A program made the translations under genes and the position numbers. From Candidatus Omnitrophota bacterium (lineage in GTDB: Bacteria > Ratteibacteria > UBA8468 > B48-G9 > DTJG01): DNA of 36,707 nucleotides. The notes beneath the pieces were generated by a model. That model made no database searches and was not told the origin of the DNA. It saw only the letters and a program-made list of their open reading frames with translations. This document shows, one piece after another, positions 16,677-24,719 of this stretch; the stretch's first letter is position 1, and every line of letters starts with the position of its first letter. Location: assembly GCA_023819255.1 (NCBI GenBank), contig JAMWBU010000019.1:1-36707 (forward strand), in the 5' to 3' direction.

Positions 16677-19600
16677 AAAGAGTGGTCCTTACCCTCTTCT
16701 TTTTCGTTTCAATGTGTTATGGCGACACCATCACAGGAACTGTAATGACTGGCGACAGAAAACCTGTCGCTGATGCCGTAGTTATCGTTTCAAAATCGTC
16801 AGACCCTCAAACTGTCATAAAAAAATTGATTTCTGATAAAAATGGAAAATTCAGGTTTGCCAATTTAGAAACAGGTTATTACAGGATTGTAGCGAAAAAG
16901 GATGCTTTTTGCGATGGCATTCTTGGAAGAATTGAAGTTAATCAGCCAAAGTTTGGAATTGTAAACTATGAGATTATTTTGAGCAGACCTGGATCTATAA
17001 GTGGTTTTGTTTATGATGTTGAAGGAAAAGCCATTTCAGGAGCGGAAATTGAATGTGATGGAAAGAGGTTCAGGACGGATCTGAAAGGGTTTTATAGAAT
17101 TGATGGCTTAAAACCAGGAACATTTTATATCAATGCCGTGGCGCCTGGTTTTGTGAAAGGATACAATGGACCGATTGCTGTTGAGGAAAATAAGGAGACA
17201 GCAGGAACCAATTTCATTCTTTTTTATGGCGGCAGTATTAAGGGAAGTGTTCTGGATTTTCAAACAAACAAGCCATTAGGCAAGGTGCATGTAAGTTGTT
17301 CTGGACCAATCTATGTTTCGGGTCAGACAGATTCAAACGGAACTTTTTTCCTTGATGGATTAAAACCAGGAAGTTATTCAATATATTTCTACCGCCAGGG
17401 ATATAAAGAATTTTCAATGAGTTTCAGCGTTTCAGCGCGCCAGGTCCTTGATGGCGGCACCATCAGGCTGAACCTTAGAGACAAATATTTTTACACAGAT
17501 TCGAGAGAATGGATTTTTACGCCAGGAGAAAAGGTCAAACTTTATTTCAACGCGTTCAGGATACCATCTGTTATGATTGATGTCTATGAGATTGATTTGT
17601 TTAACGAGATTAACAGGGCAAAATACACAGACCGATCCATAAACAGTATCTTAAATTCTGTTGATATTTCAGAAAAAAAACCGATTTTTAGCAAGAAGTT
17701 TGATATATCTTATCCTTCCCCTTTGAGTGAGCTGTACGGTAGAAGGATTGTAATCGGCAATTTCCCTGAAGGTGTTTACATCTGCACAATGAAGCCAGAG
17801 GGATCCGGTCAAACCAAACAATGGTTTATTGTCTCGGATGTCGGATTCATATCAAAATCCTGCGACGAAAAAAAAGTTTATACAGTGTTTTCTATTTCAA
17901 AAGGAAAAGCTCTGGCAGACGCGACAGTTTATACTTTTGATGAACGCTGGAATCCAGCAAAGGAAATGAAAACCGATAGCAGCGGTCAGTTCAGTTTGAA
18001 TCAACAGTCCAGAATTGTTGTGAAAGATGGGAAATCCTGCGCTTTTTCAGATGCAATTTCCACCGACAATATTTATACCCATAAACGATCAATATACGCT
18101 TTTACAGAAAGGCCCGTATACAGACCTGGACAGACCGTCTATTTTAAGGCAATTTTAAGGGTTGATAATGGCAGTTTTTACAGAATTGCCGATTTTTCAG
18201 AATGCGGTGTGAGAATTTTTGCGCCTGATGATTCTGTTGTTTATGAAACGACGATAAAGCCAGAAAAAACAGGTTCTATTTACGGACAATGGGAACTTCC
18301 CGAAGAGCCGCCGCTTGGAATCTACAGAATTGAATTCCATACAAACGGAAAAGAAGGAATGAAGGGTACTTGCAATTTCAAGGTTTTTGAATACAGAAAA
18401 CCTGATTTTGCTATTGAATTAAATCCTGATAAATCTGTCTATCTTCCCGGGGAAAAAATCAAGGTTTCTGTTGCAGCAAAATATTATTTTGGCGCGCCTG
18501 TTAAAAACTCCGAAGTTATGTGGGCAGTTTACTCAAAGTCAGTTTATGAATGCCAGCAGGAGTATGAACAACAGGAAGAATATGGCGGATGGTGGCGTGG
18601 ATCTCTTGTTTGTTCAGGAAACTCGAAGACCGATGAAAACGGATTTGCTTTGTTTGAAATACCGGCAAAGCCATCATACGAGAGAAAGGAAATATACACT
18701 ATCGAAGCGAGAATGATAGATTTAAGCAGAAGGGAAATAACAGGAAGCGTTCAGGTTGTTGTCCTGCCTGGATGTTTTGAAATTATTCTTTCCACCGAGA
18801 AATACATCTATTCGCTGGAGCAAGAGATAGCTGTGAATGTATTGACAAAATACTATTTCGGGTCTCCTTTGTCTGGAAAGAAACAGTTCAATGTTGTTGC
18901 AAGTCAGGAGACGTACGACAGGAAGAAAAGAAGATGGAGTTTCAAGCCGATTCTGGCGAAAAAATTTTTCCTTGAAGGAGAAAAAACAACAATTAAAATA
19001 AAACCAGGAAAAGCAGGCTATATACAAATTGCTGTCCAGGGCATTGATGAGTATAACAATATTATTACTGGAACAGGGTATGTCTGGATTACAGAAAAAG
19101 ATTCTTGTCCCTGCGGGTACGGGAAAAAGGAGATAGAGATTGTTTCCGATAAGAAAGAATACAGCGTGAATGAGACAGCAAAGATTCTTATAAATACCTC
19201 TCATAAGGACATTGATTTTCTCTTCACCATTGAAGGACAAAAATTATTTGAAAGCAGGATGATAAATATGTCAGGCAATTCCGCACTTTTAGAGATTCCT
19301 ATCAAATCAGATTATATCCCAAATATTTTTGTTTCGGTGTGCGGGGTAAAAGACAAAAACTTTATCAGCGCAACCAGGATATTGAGAATTTCCTGCAAGG
19401 AAAAATTTCTCAATGTTGAAATCAAACCGGCAAAAAAAGAATTTCAGCCCGGAGAAACTGCCCGTTATACAATCAAGACAACTGACCATAAAGGAAATCC
19501 AGTTTCCGCTGAATTTTCTCTGGGGGTTGTTGATGAATCAATATATGCCGTTTCAGGTGAACTTGTTCCAAAAATTGAGGACTTTTTTTATGGCAATAAA

Positions 19601-21775
19601 GAAAACAGGGTATCAACATTTTATTCTTTTTATCGCTGGTTTTATGGAGGCGCGGGAAAGGATTTTTCATCAGCGGATATACGAAAAAATTTCAAGGACA
19701 CTGCATTCTGGTTGCCTTCTGGCTTCACTAATGAAAATGGGATTGCCAGCGTAAATTTAAAGTTTCCTGACAATCTTACAACATGGAGGACAACAGTAAG
19801 GGCTTTTGATACCGAAACAAAGGTTGGAACAGGCGTTGACAGGGTTATTACCACAAAACCGCTTATTGCCAGGCTAATTACGCCGAGATTTTTGGTCGAA
19901 GATGATCGACTTTTGATAACAGGCGTGATACACAATTACACTGGAGAGAAGCAGAAGATCTTTGCGCAGCTTAATGCTGCTGGAGTTGAAATTCTGGATG
20001 CGAGAGAAAAAACCGTTGAACTTGAAAATGGAAAATCAACCAGGATTGATTGGAAGGTAAAGGTGAATTCAGCAAAAATCGCAACCTTCACTTTTTTCGC
20101 CCGCGGGGATCCTTATAAAGATGGAATGGAACTAACTCTTCCTGTCTTTTTATACGGAGCAGACGAAAGATATGTTTTTGCCGGTAAATGCGAGGATACA
20201 ACAACAGATACATTTTATATGCCCGCAGGCGTAATTTTGCCTTCCATAGAGGCAAGATCATATATTTACCCTTCAATTGTTTCAGGGCTTTTTACTTCTC
20301 TTGACGAGCTTGCAAAATATCCTTATGGTTGCGTTGAACAAACATTGAATGCGTTTCTGCCTGCCATTCAGGTCTCCCATACTCTTATGAAAATCAAAAA
20401 AGAAGACCTCTATTTTCTTGCAAATGACAAAAGGAACTTTGAGAAGATGATTGAGAACCTCCCAAAAAAGGTGAACGATGGTCTTATAAAACTTTACAAT
20501 TATCAGAATGAAGATGGCGGATGGGGCTGGTGGCAGAATGATGCAAGCAATCCTTACATCACATCATATGTTGTTTTTGGGTTTGTTCATGCGAGAAAAT
20601 GCGGCTACATTGTTAATGAGGAAAAACTTAAAAAAGCAAAAGAATTTCTGAGAAATAAAATTTCATCGCCAGACAGTGATTTCAATCAAAAAACATTTAT
20701 GCTTTACGCGCTCAATTATGCTGGCGAAAATGATGCCAGGAAAGTCGATAATATTTATGAAAACAGGGATAAATTGAATTCTTATACTCTTGCTCAGCTA
20801 TGCCTTATTCTGCATCAGATGAAGGACAAAAGGGCGCAGGAACTACTCGATTATCTATGCAAAAAGCTCGTTAAGCCTGGTGAGTCCATTTGTTACTGGC
20901 AGGCACAGGACGGTAATTATTCCTGGATAAATAGCAATATTGAAGCGACTGCCTGGGGCCTTCTGGCGATGCTATCTATTGATCCGAAGAGAGACGAGAT
21001 TCCAGGAATATTGAGATACCTTGTTATGAATAAAAAAGGTGGAATGTGGTTTTCGACAAAAGACACAGCAATGTGCATTTTTGCTCTAACAGATTTCATA
21101 AAGGCGGTTGATGAACTGTCTCCCGATTACATTGTGTCTGTCTATGTCAATGACGCAGTGGCGGCAAAGGAGAAGATTGATAGAACAAATATTGAAAAAT
21201 TCTCTACAAAATTGGAGATACCTGGAGAACGTTTTGAACCCGGGAAAGAAAACTTCATAAAAATAGAAAAGAATGGAAAAGGGAATCTTTATTATTCTCA
21301 CGATGTCAACTATTCAGTGAGAGATATTTCAATTTCCGCTTTTGATAAAGGTTTTAAAATATCAAGAAGATACACTGAATTGGAGGCAAAAGAGAAGTTC
21401 GATGAAAAAGGCAATAAGGTGTATGTTTATGATGAGATCAGCAGGGCAGTGAAAAGCGGAGAAACAATAAGAGTTGAGATAACAATTTCAGGTGGAGAAA
21501 AATATGAATATGTAATGATTGAGGACCCGATTCCAGCGGGTTTCGAGGTTGTTGAACAGAGCAGGGAAGAAATATGGTGGTATTGCACAAGAGAGATAAA
21601 GGACGAAAAGGTTGTATTTTTTACTTCGCTCTGGGGTGAAAAAGAAAAGACCATTGTTTATTATCTGAGGGCAGAAATCCCGGGTTTTTATCATGTTCTT
21701 CCAGCAAAGGCGCAGTTGATGTATCTTCCTGAAATATGGGGTCGTTCTCAAGGAAAGACATTGACGGTTGAATAA
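16673..21775 (+). CDS. Bacterial alpha-2-macroglobulin with thioester and N-terminal regulatory-like domains
   Basis: This is a 1700-residue exported protein. A signal peptide covers about residues 1-17; its Cys15 has Met before it, so a true lipobox is unlikely and cleavage near CYG-D is expected. Three carboxypeptidase-regulatory-like Ig domains follow (about 19-105, 108-185, 190-260; each ends like GLKPGTFYINAVAPGF). Macroglobulin domains start with RPVYRPGQTVYFKAIL (about 480) and PDFAIELNPDKSVYLPGEKI (about 580). The A2M domain has TAFWLPSGFTNENGIASV near 1009. The thioester motif is intact at Cys1220-Val-Glu-Gln1223 in YPYGCVEQT, within an alpha-alpha toroid that includes DGGWGWW. Members trap attacking proteases, usually in the periplasm. 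E. coli pairs it with pbpC; here the neighbours are AMMECR1 and VanW. Confidence 0.93.
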   Translation: MKRVVLTLFFFVSMCYGDTITGTVMTGDRKPVADAVVIVSKSSDPQTVIKKLISDKNGKFRFANLETGYYRIVAKKDAFCDGILGRIEVNQPKFGIVNYEIILSRPGSISGFVYDVEGKAISGAEIECDGKRFRTDLKGFYRIDGLKPGTFYINAVAPGFVKGYNGPIAVEENKETAGTNFILFYGGSIKGSVLDFQTNKPLGKVHVSCSGPIYVSGQTDSNGTFFLDGLKPGSYSIYFYRQGYKEFSMSFSVSARQVLDGGTIRLNLRDKYFYTDSREWIFTPGEKVKLYFNAFRIPSVMIDVYEIDLFNEINRAKYTDRSINSILNSVDISEKKPIFSKKFDISYPSPLSELYGRRIVIGNFPEGVYICTMKPEGSGQTKQWFIVSDVGFISKSCDEKKVYTVFSISKGKALADATVYTFDERWNPAKEMKTDSSGQFSLNQQSRIVVKDGKSCAFSDAISTDNIYTHKRSIYAFTERPVYRPGQTVYFKAILRVDNGSFYRIADFSECGVRIFAPDDSVVYETTIKPEKTGSIYGQWELPEEPPLGIYRIEFHTNGKEGMKGTCNFKVFEYRKPDFAIELNPDKSVYLPGEKIKVSVAAKYYFGAPVKNSEVMWAVYSKSVYECQQEYEQQEEYGGWWRGSLVCSGNSKTDENGFALFEIPAKPSYERKEIYTIEARMIDLSRREITGSVQVVVLPGCFEIILSTEKYIYSLEQEIAVNVLTKYYFGSPLSGKKQFNVVASQETYDRKKRRWSFKPILAKKFFLEGEKTTIKIKPGKAGYIQIAVQGIDEYNNIITGTGYVWITEKDSCPCGYGKKEIEIVSDKKEYSVNETAKILINTSHKDIDFLFTIEGQKLFESRMINMSGNSALLEIPIKSDYIPNIFVSVCGVKDKNFISATRILRISCKEKFLNVEIKPAKKEFQPGETARYTIKTTDHKGNPVSAEFSLGVVDESIYAVSGELVPKIEDFFYGNKENRVSTFYSFYRWFYGGAGKDFSSADIRKNFKDTAFWLPSGFTNENGIASVNLKFPDNLTTWRTTVRAFDTETKVGTGVDRVITTKPLIARLITPRFLVEDDRLLITGVIHNYTGEKQKIFAQLNAAGVEILDAREKTVELENGKSTRIDWKVKVNSAKIATFTFFARGDPYKDGMELTLPVFLYGADERYVFAGKCEDTTTDTFYMPAGVILPSIEARSYIYPSIVSGLFTSLDELAKYPYGCVEQTLNAFLPAIQVSHTLMKIKKEDLYFLANDKRNFEKMIENLPKKVNDGLIKLYNYQNEDGGWGWWQNDASNPYITSYVVFGFVHARKCGYIVNEEKLKKAKEFLRNKISSPDSDFNQKTFMLYALNYAGENDARKVDNIYENRDKLNSYTLAQLCLILHQMKDKRAQELLDYLCKKLVKPGESICYWQAQDGNYSWINSNIEATAWGLLAMLSIDPKRDEIPGILRYLVMNKKGGMWFSTKDTAMCIFALTDFIKAVDELSPDYIVSVYVNDAVAAKEKIDRTNIEKFSTKLEIPGERFEPGKENFIKIEKNGKGNLYYSHDVNYSVRDISISAFDKGFKISRRYTELEAKEKFDEKGNKVYVYDEISRAVKSGETIRVEITISGGEKYEYVMIEDPIPAGFEVVEQSREEIWWYCTREIKDEKVVFFTSLWGEKEKTIVYYLRAEIPGFYHVLPAKAQLMYLPEIWGRSQGKTLTVE

Positions 21776-21777
21776 AT

Positions 21778-22443
21778 ATGAACTGGCGCAAGATATTTTT
21801 GTTCTTATTGAGTACTGGACTAATTTTGAATGCTGAAAATTTTCCGTATAAATGGTCTTCATACACAACTTTTTTCACACCGAATATTGATGACAGAGGC
21901 GTAAACATAGAAAATGCGGCAAGGTATCTTGATGGTTTTATTCTTTTGCCTAAAACGATTTTTTCTTTTAATGAGGATGTTTCATCAAGAATTCCTGAAG
22001 AACAACTTGGAGTCGCGCCAACTCTTTCTGGAGAAAAAAGAGTTATTGGATTTGGGGGTGGATTATGTCAGGTTGCATCCACCTTATATGCTGCTTCATT
22101 GTATGGCGGGCTTGCCATCTATGAACGAAAACCGCATTCAAAGCCAGTCAGCTATATTTGCGCGGGGCTTGACGCCGCTGTTTCAAAAGAAGAAGGAGTA
22201 GACCTTAAGATTTATAATCCTTATAACTGCGAGCTTGCGGTAAGAGCGTTTGTCAAAGAGAACAGTCTTACTGTTTCAATTTATGGAACAAAGCCGATGC
22301 CTCGCGAGATAAGAATTTCCATAACCAGATCAGAAAAATTTGATAATTTCATCTACACAGCAACAAACCGTCATATCTTTTCAAATGGCAAAGCTGTTTT
22401 TTCTGAAGTTGTTTCAAGAGATAGATACATTGTTTCTGAATAA
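21778..22443 (+). CDS. Exported VanW family protein
   Basis: This 221-residue protein has a signal peptide (about residues 1-18, IFLFLLSTGLILNAEN) and then a VanW domain covering most of the chain. The family signature GFGGGLCQVASTLYAA lies near residues 90-110, preceded by LPKTIFSFNEDV and followed by ERKPHSKPVSYICAGLDAAVS. VanW occurs in some vancomycin-resistance clusters and in many envelope proteins, often next to peptidoglycan-binding domains. Its biochemical function is not established. It starts 2 bases after the alpha-2-macroglobulin stop, so the three genes form one operon. Its stop and that of the converging acyltransferase gene are 2 bases apart. Confidence 0.9.
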   Translation: MNWRKIFLFLLSTGLILNAENFPYKWSSYTTFFTPNIDDRGVNIENAARYLDGFILLPKTIFSFNEDVSSRIPEEQLGVAPTLSGEKRVIGFGGGLCQVASTLYAASLYGGLAIYERKPHSKPVSYICAGLDAAVSKEEGVDLKIYNPYNCELAVRAFVKENSLTVSIYGTKPMPREIRISITRSEKFDNFIYTATNRHIFSNGKAVFSEVVSRDRYIVSE

Positions 22444-22445
22444 TT

Positions 22446-23345
22446 CTATCTGAATCTCCTGTGAAGCCAGGTGAACCATTCTTCCGGGCTTTCTTTTACA
22501 TGGTGCTCGATTCTTTCATAAAAGAGCTGGATATTTTTTTGATAATCAGATTCTGTATTGTCTGTTTTTGCAAGTTCGTATGGACCTTCAACAAAGATTG
22601 TGTGCCTGAATCCTTTTTTGTGTCGGATAAACACTCCGAACACCTGCGCGTCGTATTTTCTTGCAAAAACAGCAGGACCTGTCGGCGCCTGAACTTTTTT
22701 ACCAAAAAATTTCACTGTGGTTCCTTTTCCAGAATGCTGATCAATCAGAAGACACAGTGTGTTTCCTTTTCTCAACCAGTCAGATGCGGATGATATGGCT
22801 TGACTGAGATTTTCTTTGTTTATTCCATAAATCCCCTTTTTTCGTCTTGTTCTGTCCATAAATCTTGCGAGATACTGGTTGTTGGCATCGCGGGCGATCC
22901 AGGTAAAAGGAAGTCCCTCGTAAATCAATGCCGCAATCATAAGAGCAAAGTTTCCTGTATGCGCACTGACAAGTACCACAGGTTTTTTTGAAAGAGATAC
23001 TTTTTTCAGAGGTTCAAGATTTTTGAATTCTATTAGTCCAAGCGCTTTTTTTTGAGTGAGCTTTGTCCACAGAGCCCACTCAAAGAAGAAAAAAACCTGT
23101 TTTTCAAAGATTTTTTTTATAAGCGCTGCTTTCTGATTGTAGCTCATCTGGTCTCCGTATGCGGCATCCATATTTTTTTTAATCTTTCTTTTCAGAGAGG
23201 GAAAAAGAGTATAAAAAATCCTGCCTTTTATTTTTGCCATCAATGGATAAACAGAGCATGGCAAAATTTTAATAGAATTGAAAATTGCAAAGAACACAAT
23301 ATAACCAAGAATATCGGCAATTGCCTCTGTTTTTTTTCTCCTCAT
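22446..23345 (-). CDS. LpxL-like lipid A acyltransferase with altered active-site motif
   Basis: This gene belongs to the lauroyl/myristoyl acyltransferase family (LpxL/HtrB-like), inner-membrane enzymes that add secondary acyl chains to lipid A or related lipids. The protein has 299 residues, a hydrophobic N-terminal segment (about 12-30) and family motifs RDANNQYLARFMDRTRRKKG, CLLIDQHSGKGTTVKFFGK and APTGPAVFARKY. The active-site block reads SAHTGNFALM, with His129. In the usual HX4(D/E) motif the acidic residue would be at position 134, but Ala is found there. The gene may have altered or lost activity, or another acid may serve. A promoter lies just upstream (TTCAAA-17-TAAAAT). The product implies an outer membrane with lipid A-like lipids. 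Confidence 0.82.
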   Translation of the reverse strand: MRRKKTEAIADILGYIVFFAIFNSIKILPCSVYPLMAKIKGRIFYTLFPSLKRKIKKNMDAAYGDQMSYNQKAALIKKIFEKQVFFFFEWALWTKLTQKKALGLIEFKNLEPLKKVSLSKKPVVLVSAHTGNFALMIAALIYEGLPFTWIARDANNQYLARFMDRTRRKKGIYGINKENLSQAISSASDWLRKGNTLCLLIDQHSGKGTTVKFFGKKVQAPTGPAVFARKYDAQVFGVFIRHKKGFRHTIFVEGPYELAKTDNTESDYQKNIQLFYERIEHHVKESPEEWFTWLHRRFR

Positions 23346-23354
23346 AATAGGTTA

Positions 23355-23383
23355 ATTTTACTTCAAATGGCATCTTTTTTGAA
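23355..23383 (-). promoter_or_regulatory. Promoter of the LpxL-like gene
   Basis: On the minus strand TTCAAA (23383-23378) and TAAAAT (23360-23355) are 17 bases apart. The -10 ends 9 bases before ATG 23345, so the leader would be 2-3 bases. Confidence 0.45.
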
Positions 23384-23400
23384 GACATATGTTTTGTTCT

Positions 23401-23428
23401 TTGACAGATGTCAAGTAAAATATATTTA
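23401..23428 (+). promoter_or_regulatory. Promoter of hisS-aspS, with an inverted repeat over the -35
   Basis: A perfect TTGACA (23401-23406) lies 16 bases before TATTTA (23423-23428); TATATT at 23421 and TTTACA at 23425 are alternative -10 readings. TTGACA and TGTCAA (23409-23414) form 6-base inverted arms with a 2-base gap. The intergenic space is shared with the lpxL-like gene, so this could be an operator, but no regulator is known. Confidence 0.4.
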
Positions 23429-23468
23429 CACTGGGCGGATAAAAGGAGATGATTCACAAGAAGAAAAT

Positions 23469-24719
23469 ATGGCTGAAACAATTAACTCAGTCAGAGGGAT
23501 GAGGGACATACTTCCCCGGGAGACAAAGATCTGGCAGATCGTCGAACGGGAGGCCTTCAATGTTATTGAAGAATTTGGATTTGAAGAGATACGAGTTCCT
23601 GTCGTGGAGGAACTGAGGCTTTTCCAGAGGAGCGTCGGATCTTTTACTGATATTGTTCAGAAAGAAATGTATGTTTTTAAAGATAAAGGAGATAGATTGC
23701 TGGCTCTCAGACCAGAGGCGACCGCTTCTGTGGTGCGCGCTTATCTCCAGCACCAGCTTCACGCAAAAAAAAGAGTCACGCGGCTTTATTATTCAGGACC
23801 AATGTTCAGATATGACAGACCGCAAAAAGGCAGATACAGACAATTCTATCAGATAGGTGCAGAGATTTTCGGCGGTGAAAGTCCTTATTTTGACGCAGAG
23901 TTGATAGTAATTCTTTCAAGAATTCTAAATCGGCTTAAAGTCAGCCATTACTCTTTTGAAATAAATTCAGTAGGATGCGATAGATGTAAAATTGAGTATA
24001 GCAACATATTGCAAAAGTTTTTGATCTTGCGCGCTAATGAATTATGTCAGGATTGTCAAACAAGGTTGCGGCACAATGTTTTGCGTGTTCTTGACTGCAA
24101 GGTTGTTTCATGCAGGGATATAATTAAAGATGTTCCATCAATACAACAGATTCTTTGCGATGGTTGCAAAAAACATCAGCAGACCATTTATAATTGTCTC
24201 ATGAATCATAATATTCAATTTATTGAAAATTCGCATCTTGTCAGGGGGCTTGATTATTATACAATGACTGTTTTTGAATTAAAGATCAATGGCGAGGAAA
24301 CTGCTGTTGCTGGCGGTGGAAGATACAACAACCTTGTTAAAGATCTTGGCGGCCCACACACTCCTGCCGCGGGATTTGCGATAGGTATGGACAGATTATG
24401 CGATTTGGTTGCTCCCGAAACGAAAGAAGGCATTGAAATTCTTGTTTTTTTCCTTGGAGACAAAGCGCTGCAACAGGGCACAATTCTGATCAACAATTCA
24501 AGGATTGAAGGAATAAAACTGATACTGGATTACAATGAAAGGTCTCTTAAAAATCATCTGAAAGTTGCCGACAGAGAAGAAGCGAAACATGTTTTGATTC
24601 TGGGGGACGACGAACTTGTAGAGAATTGTTTTCTGTACAGGAATATGAAGGACGGCAGTCAAAAACATATAAAATTTGATCAATTTTCTAACTTTTTAAA
24701 GGGGTTAAAGAATGTTTAG
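23469..24719 (+). CDS. hisS: Histidyl-tRNA synthetase
   Basis: This class II aminoacyl-tRNA synthetase charges tRNA-His. The protein has 416 residues, the usual length. It begins with INSVRGMRDILP, as family members do. Motif 1 and the following ATP region are seen in ALRPEATASVVRAYL, motif 2 in YYSGPMFRYDRPQKGRYRQFYQIGAE, the histidine-specific signature in LVRGLDYYTMTVFE, and motif 3 in GFAIGMDRL. The anticodon-binding domain covers about residues 325-416. I chose ATG 23469; the frame stays open about 140 codons further upstream, but that part overlaps the lpxL-like gene. The ribosome site is weak (AGAAGAAA). aspS overlaps its end by 8 bases. Confidence 0.95.
   Translation: MAETINSVRGMRDILPRETKIWQIVEREAFNVIEEFGFEEIRVPVVEELRLFQRSVGSFTDIVQKEMYVFKDKGDRLLALRPEATASVVRAYLQHQLHAKKRVTRLYYSGPMFRYDRPQKGRYRQFYQIGAEIFGGESPYFDAELIVILSRILNRLKVSHYSFEINSVGCDRCKIEYSNILQKFLILRANELCQDCQTRLRHNVLRVLDCKVVSCRDIIKDVPSIQQILCDGCKKHQQTIYNCLMNHNIQFIENSHLVRGLDYYTMTVFELKINGEETAVAGGGRYNNLVKDLGGPHTPAAGFAIGMDRLCDLVAPETKEGIEILVFFLGDKALQQGTILINNSRIEGIKLILDYNERSLKNHLKVADREEAKHVLILGDDELVENCFLYRNMKDGSQKHIKFDQFSNFLKGLKNV

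Noticed and set aside
16673..16730. Lipoprotein signal in the alpha-2-macroglobulin (Cys15)
   Set aside because: The residue before Cys is Met, which signal peptidase II does not normally accept; an ordinary signal peptide fits better.
18471..18716. Alternative frames inside the alpha-2-macroglobulin gene
   Set aside because: All are shadows of the long frame, which shows continuous domain matches.
23052..23468. A 139-codon N-terminal extension of the hisS frame
   Set aside because: It lies antisense inside the acyltransferase gene, contains the hisS promoter, and is not part of any HisRS; the family N-terminus starts at ATG 23469.
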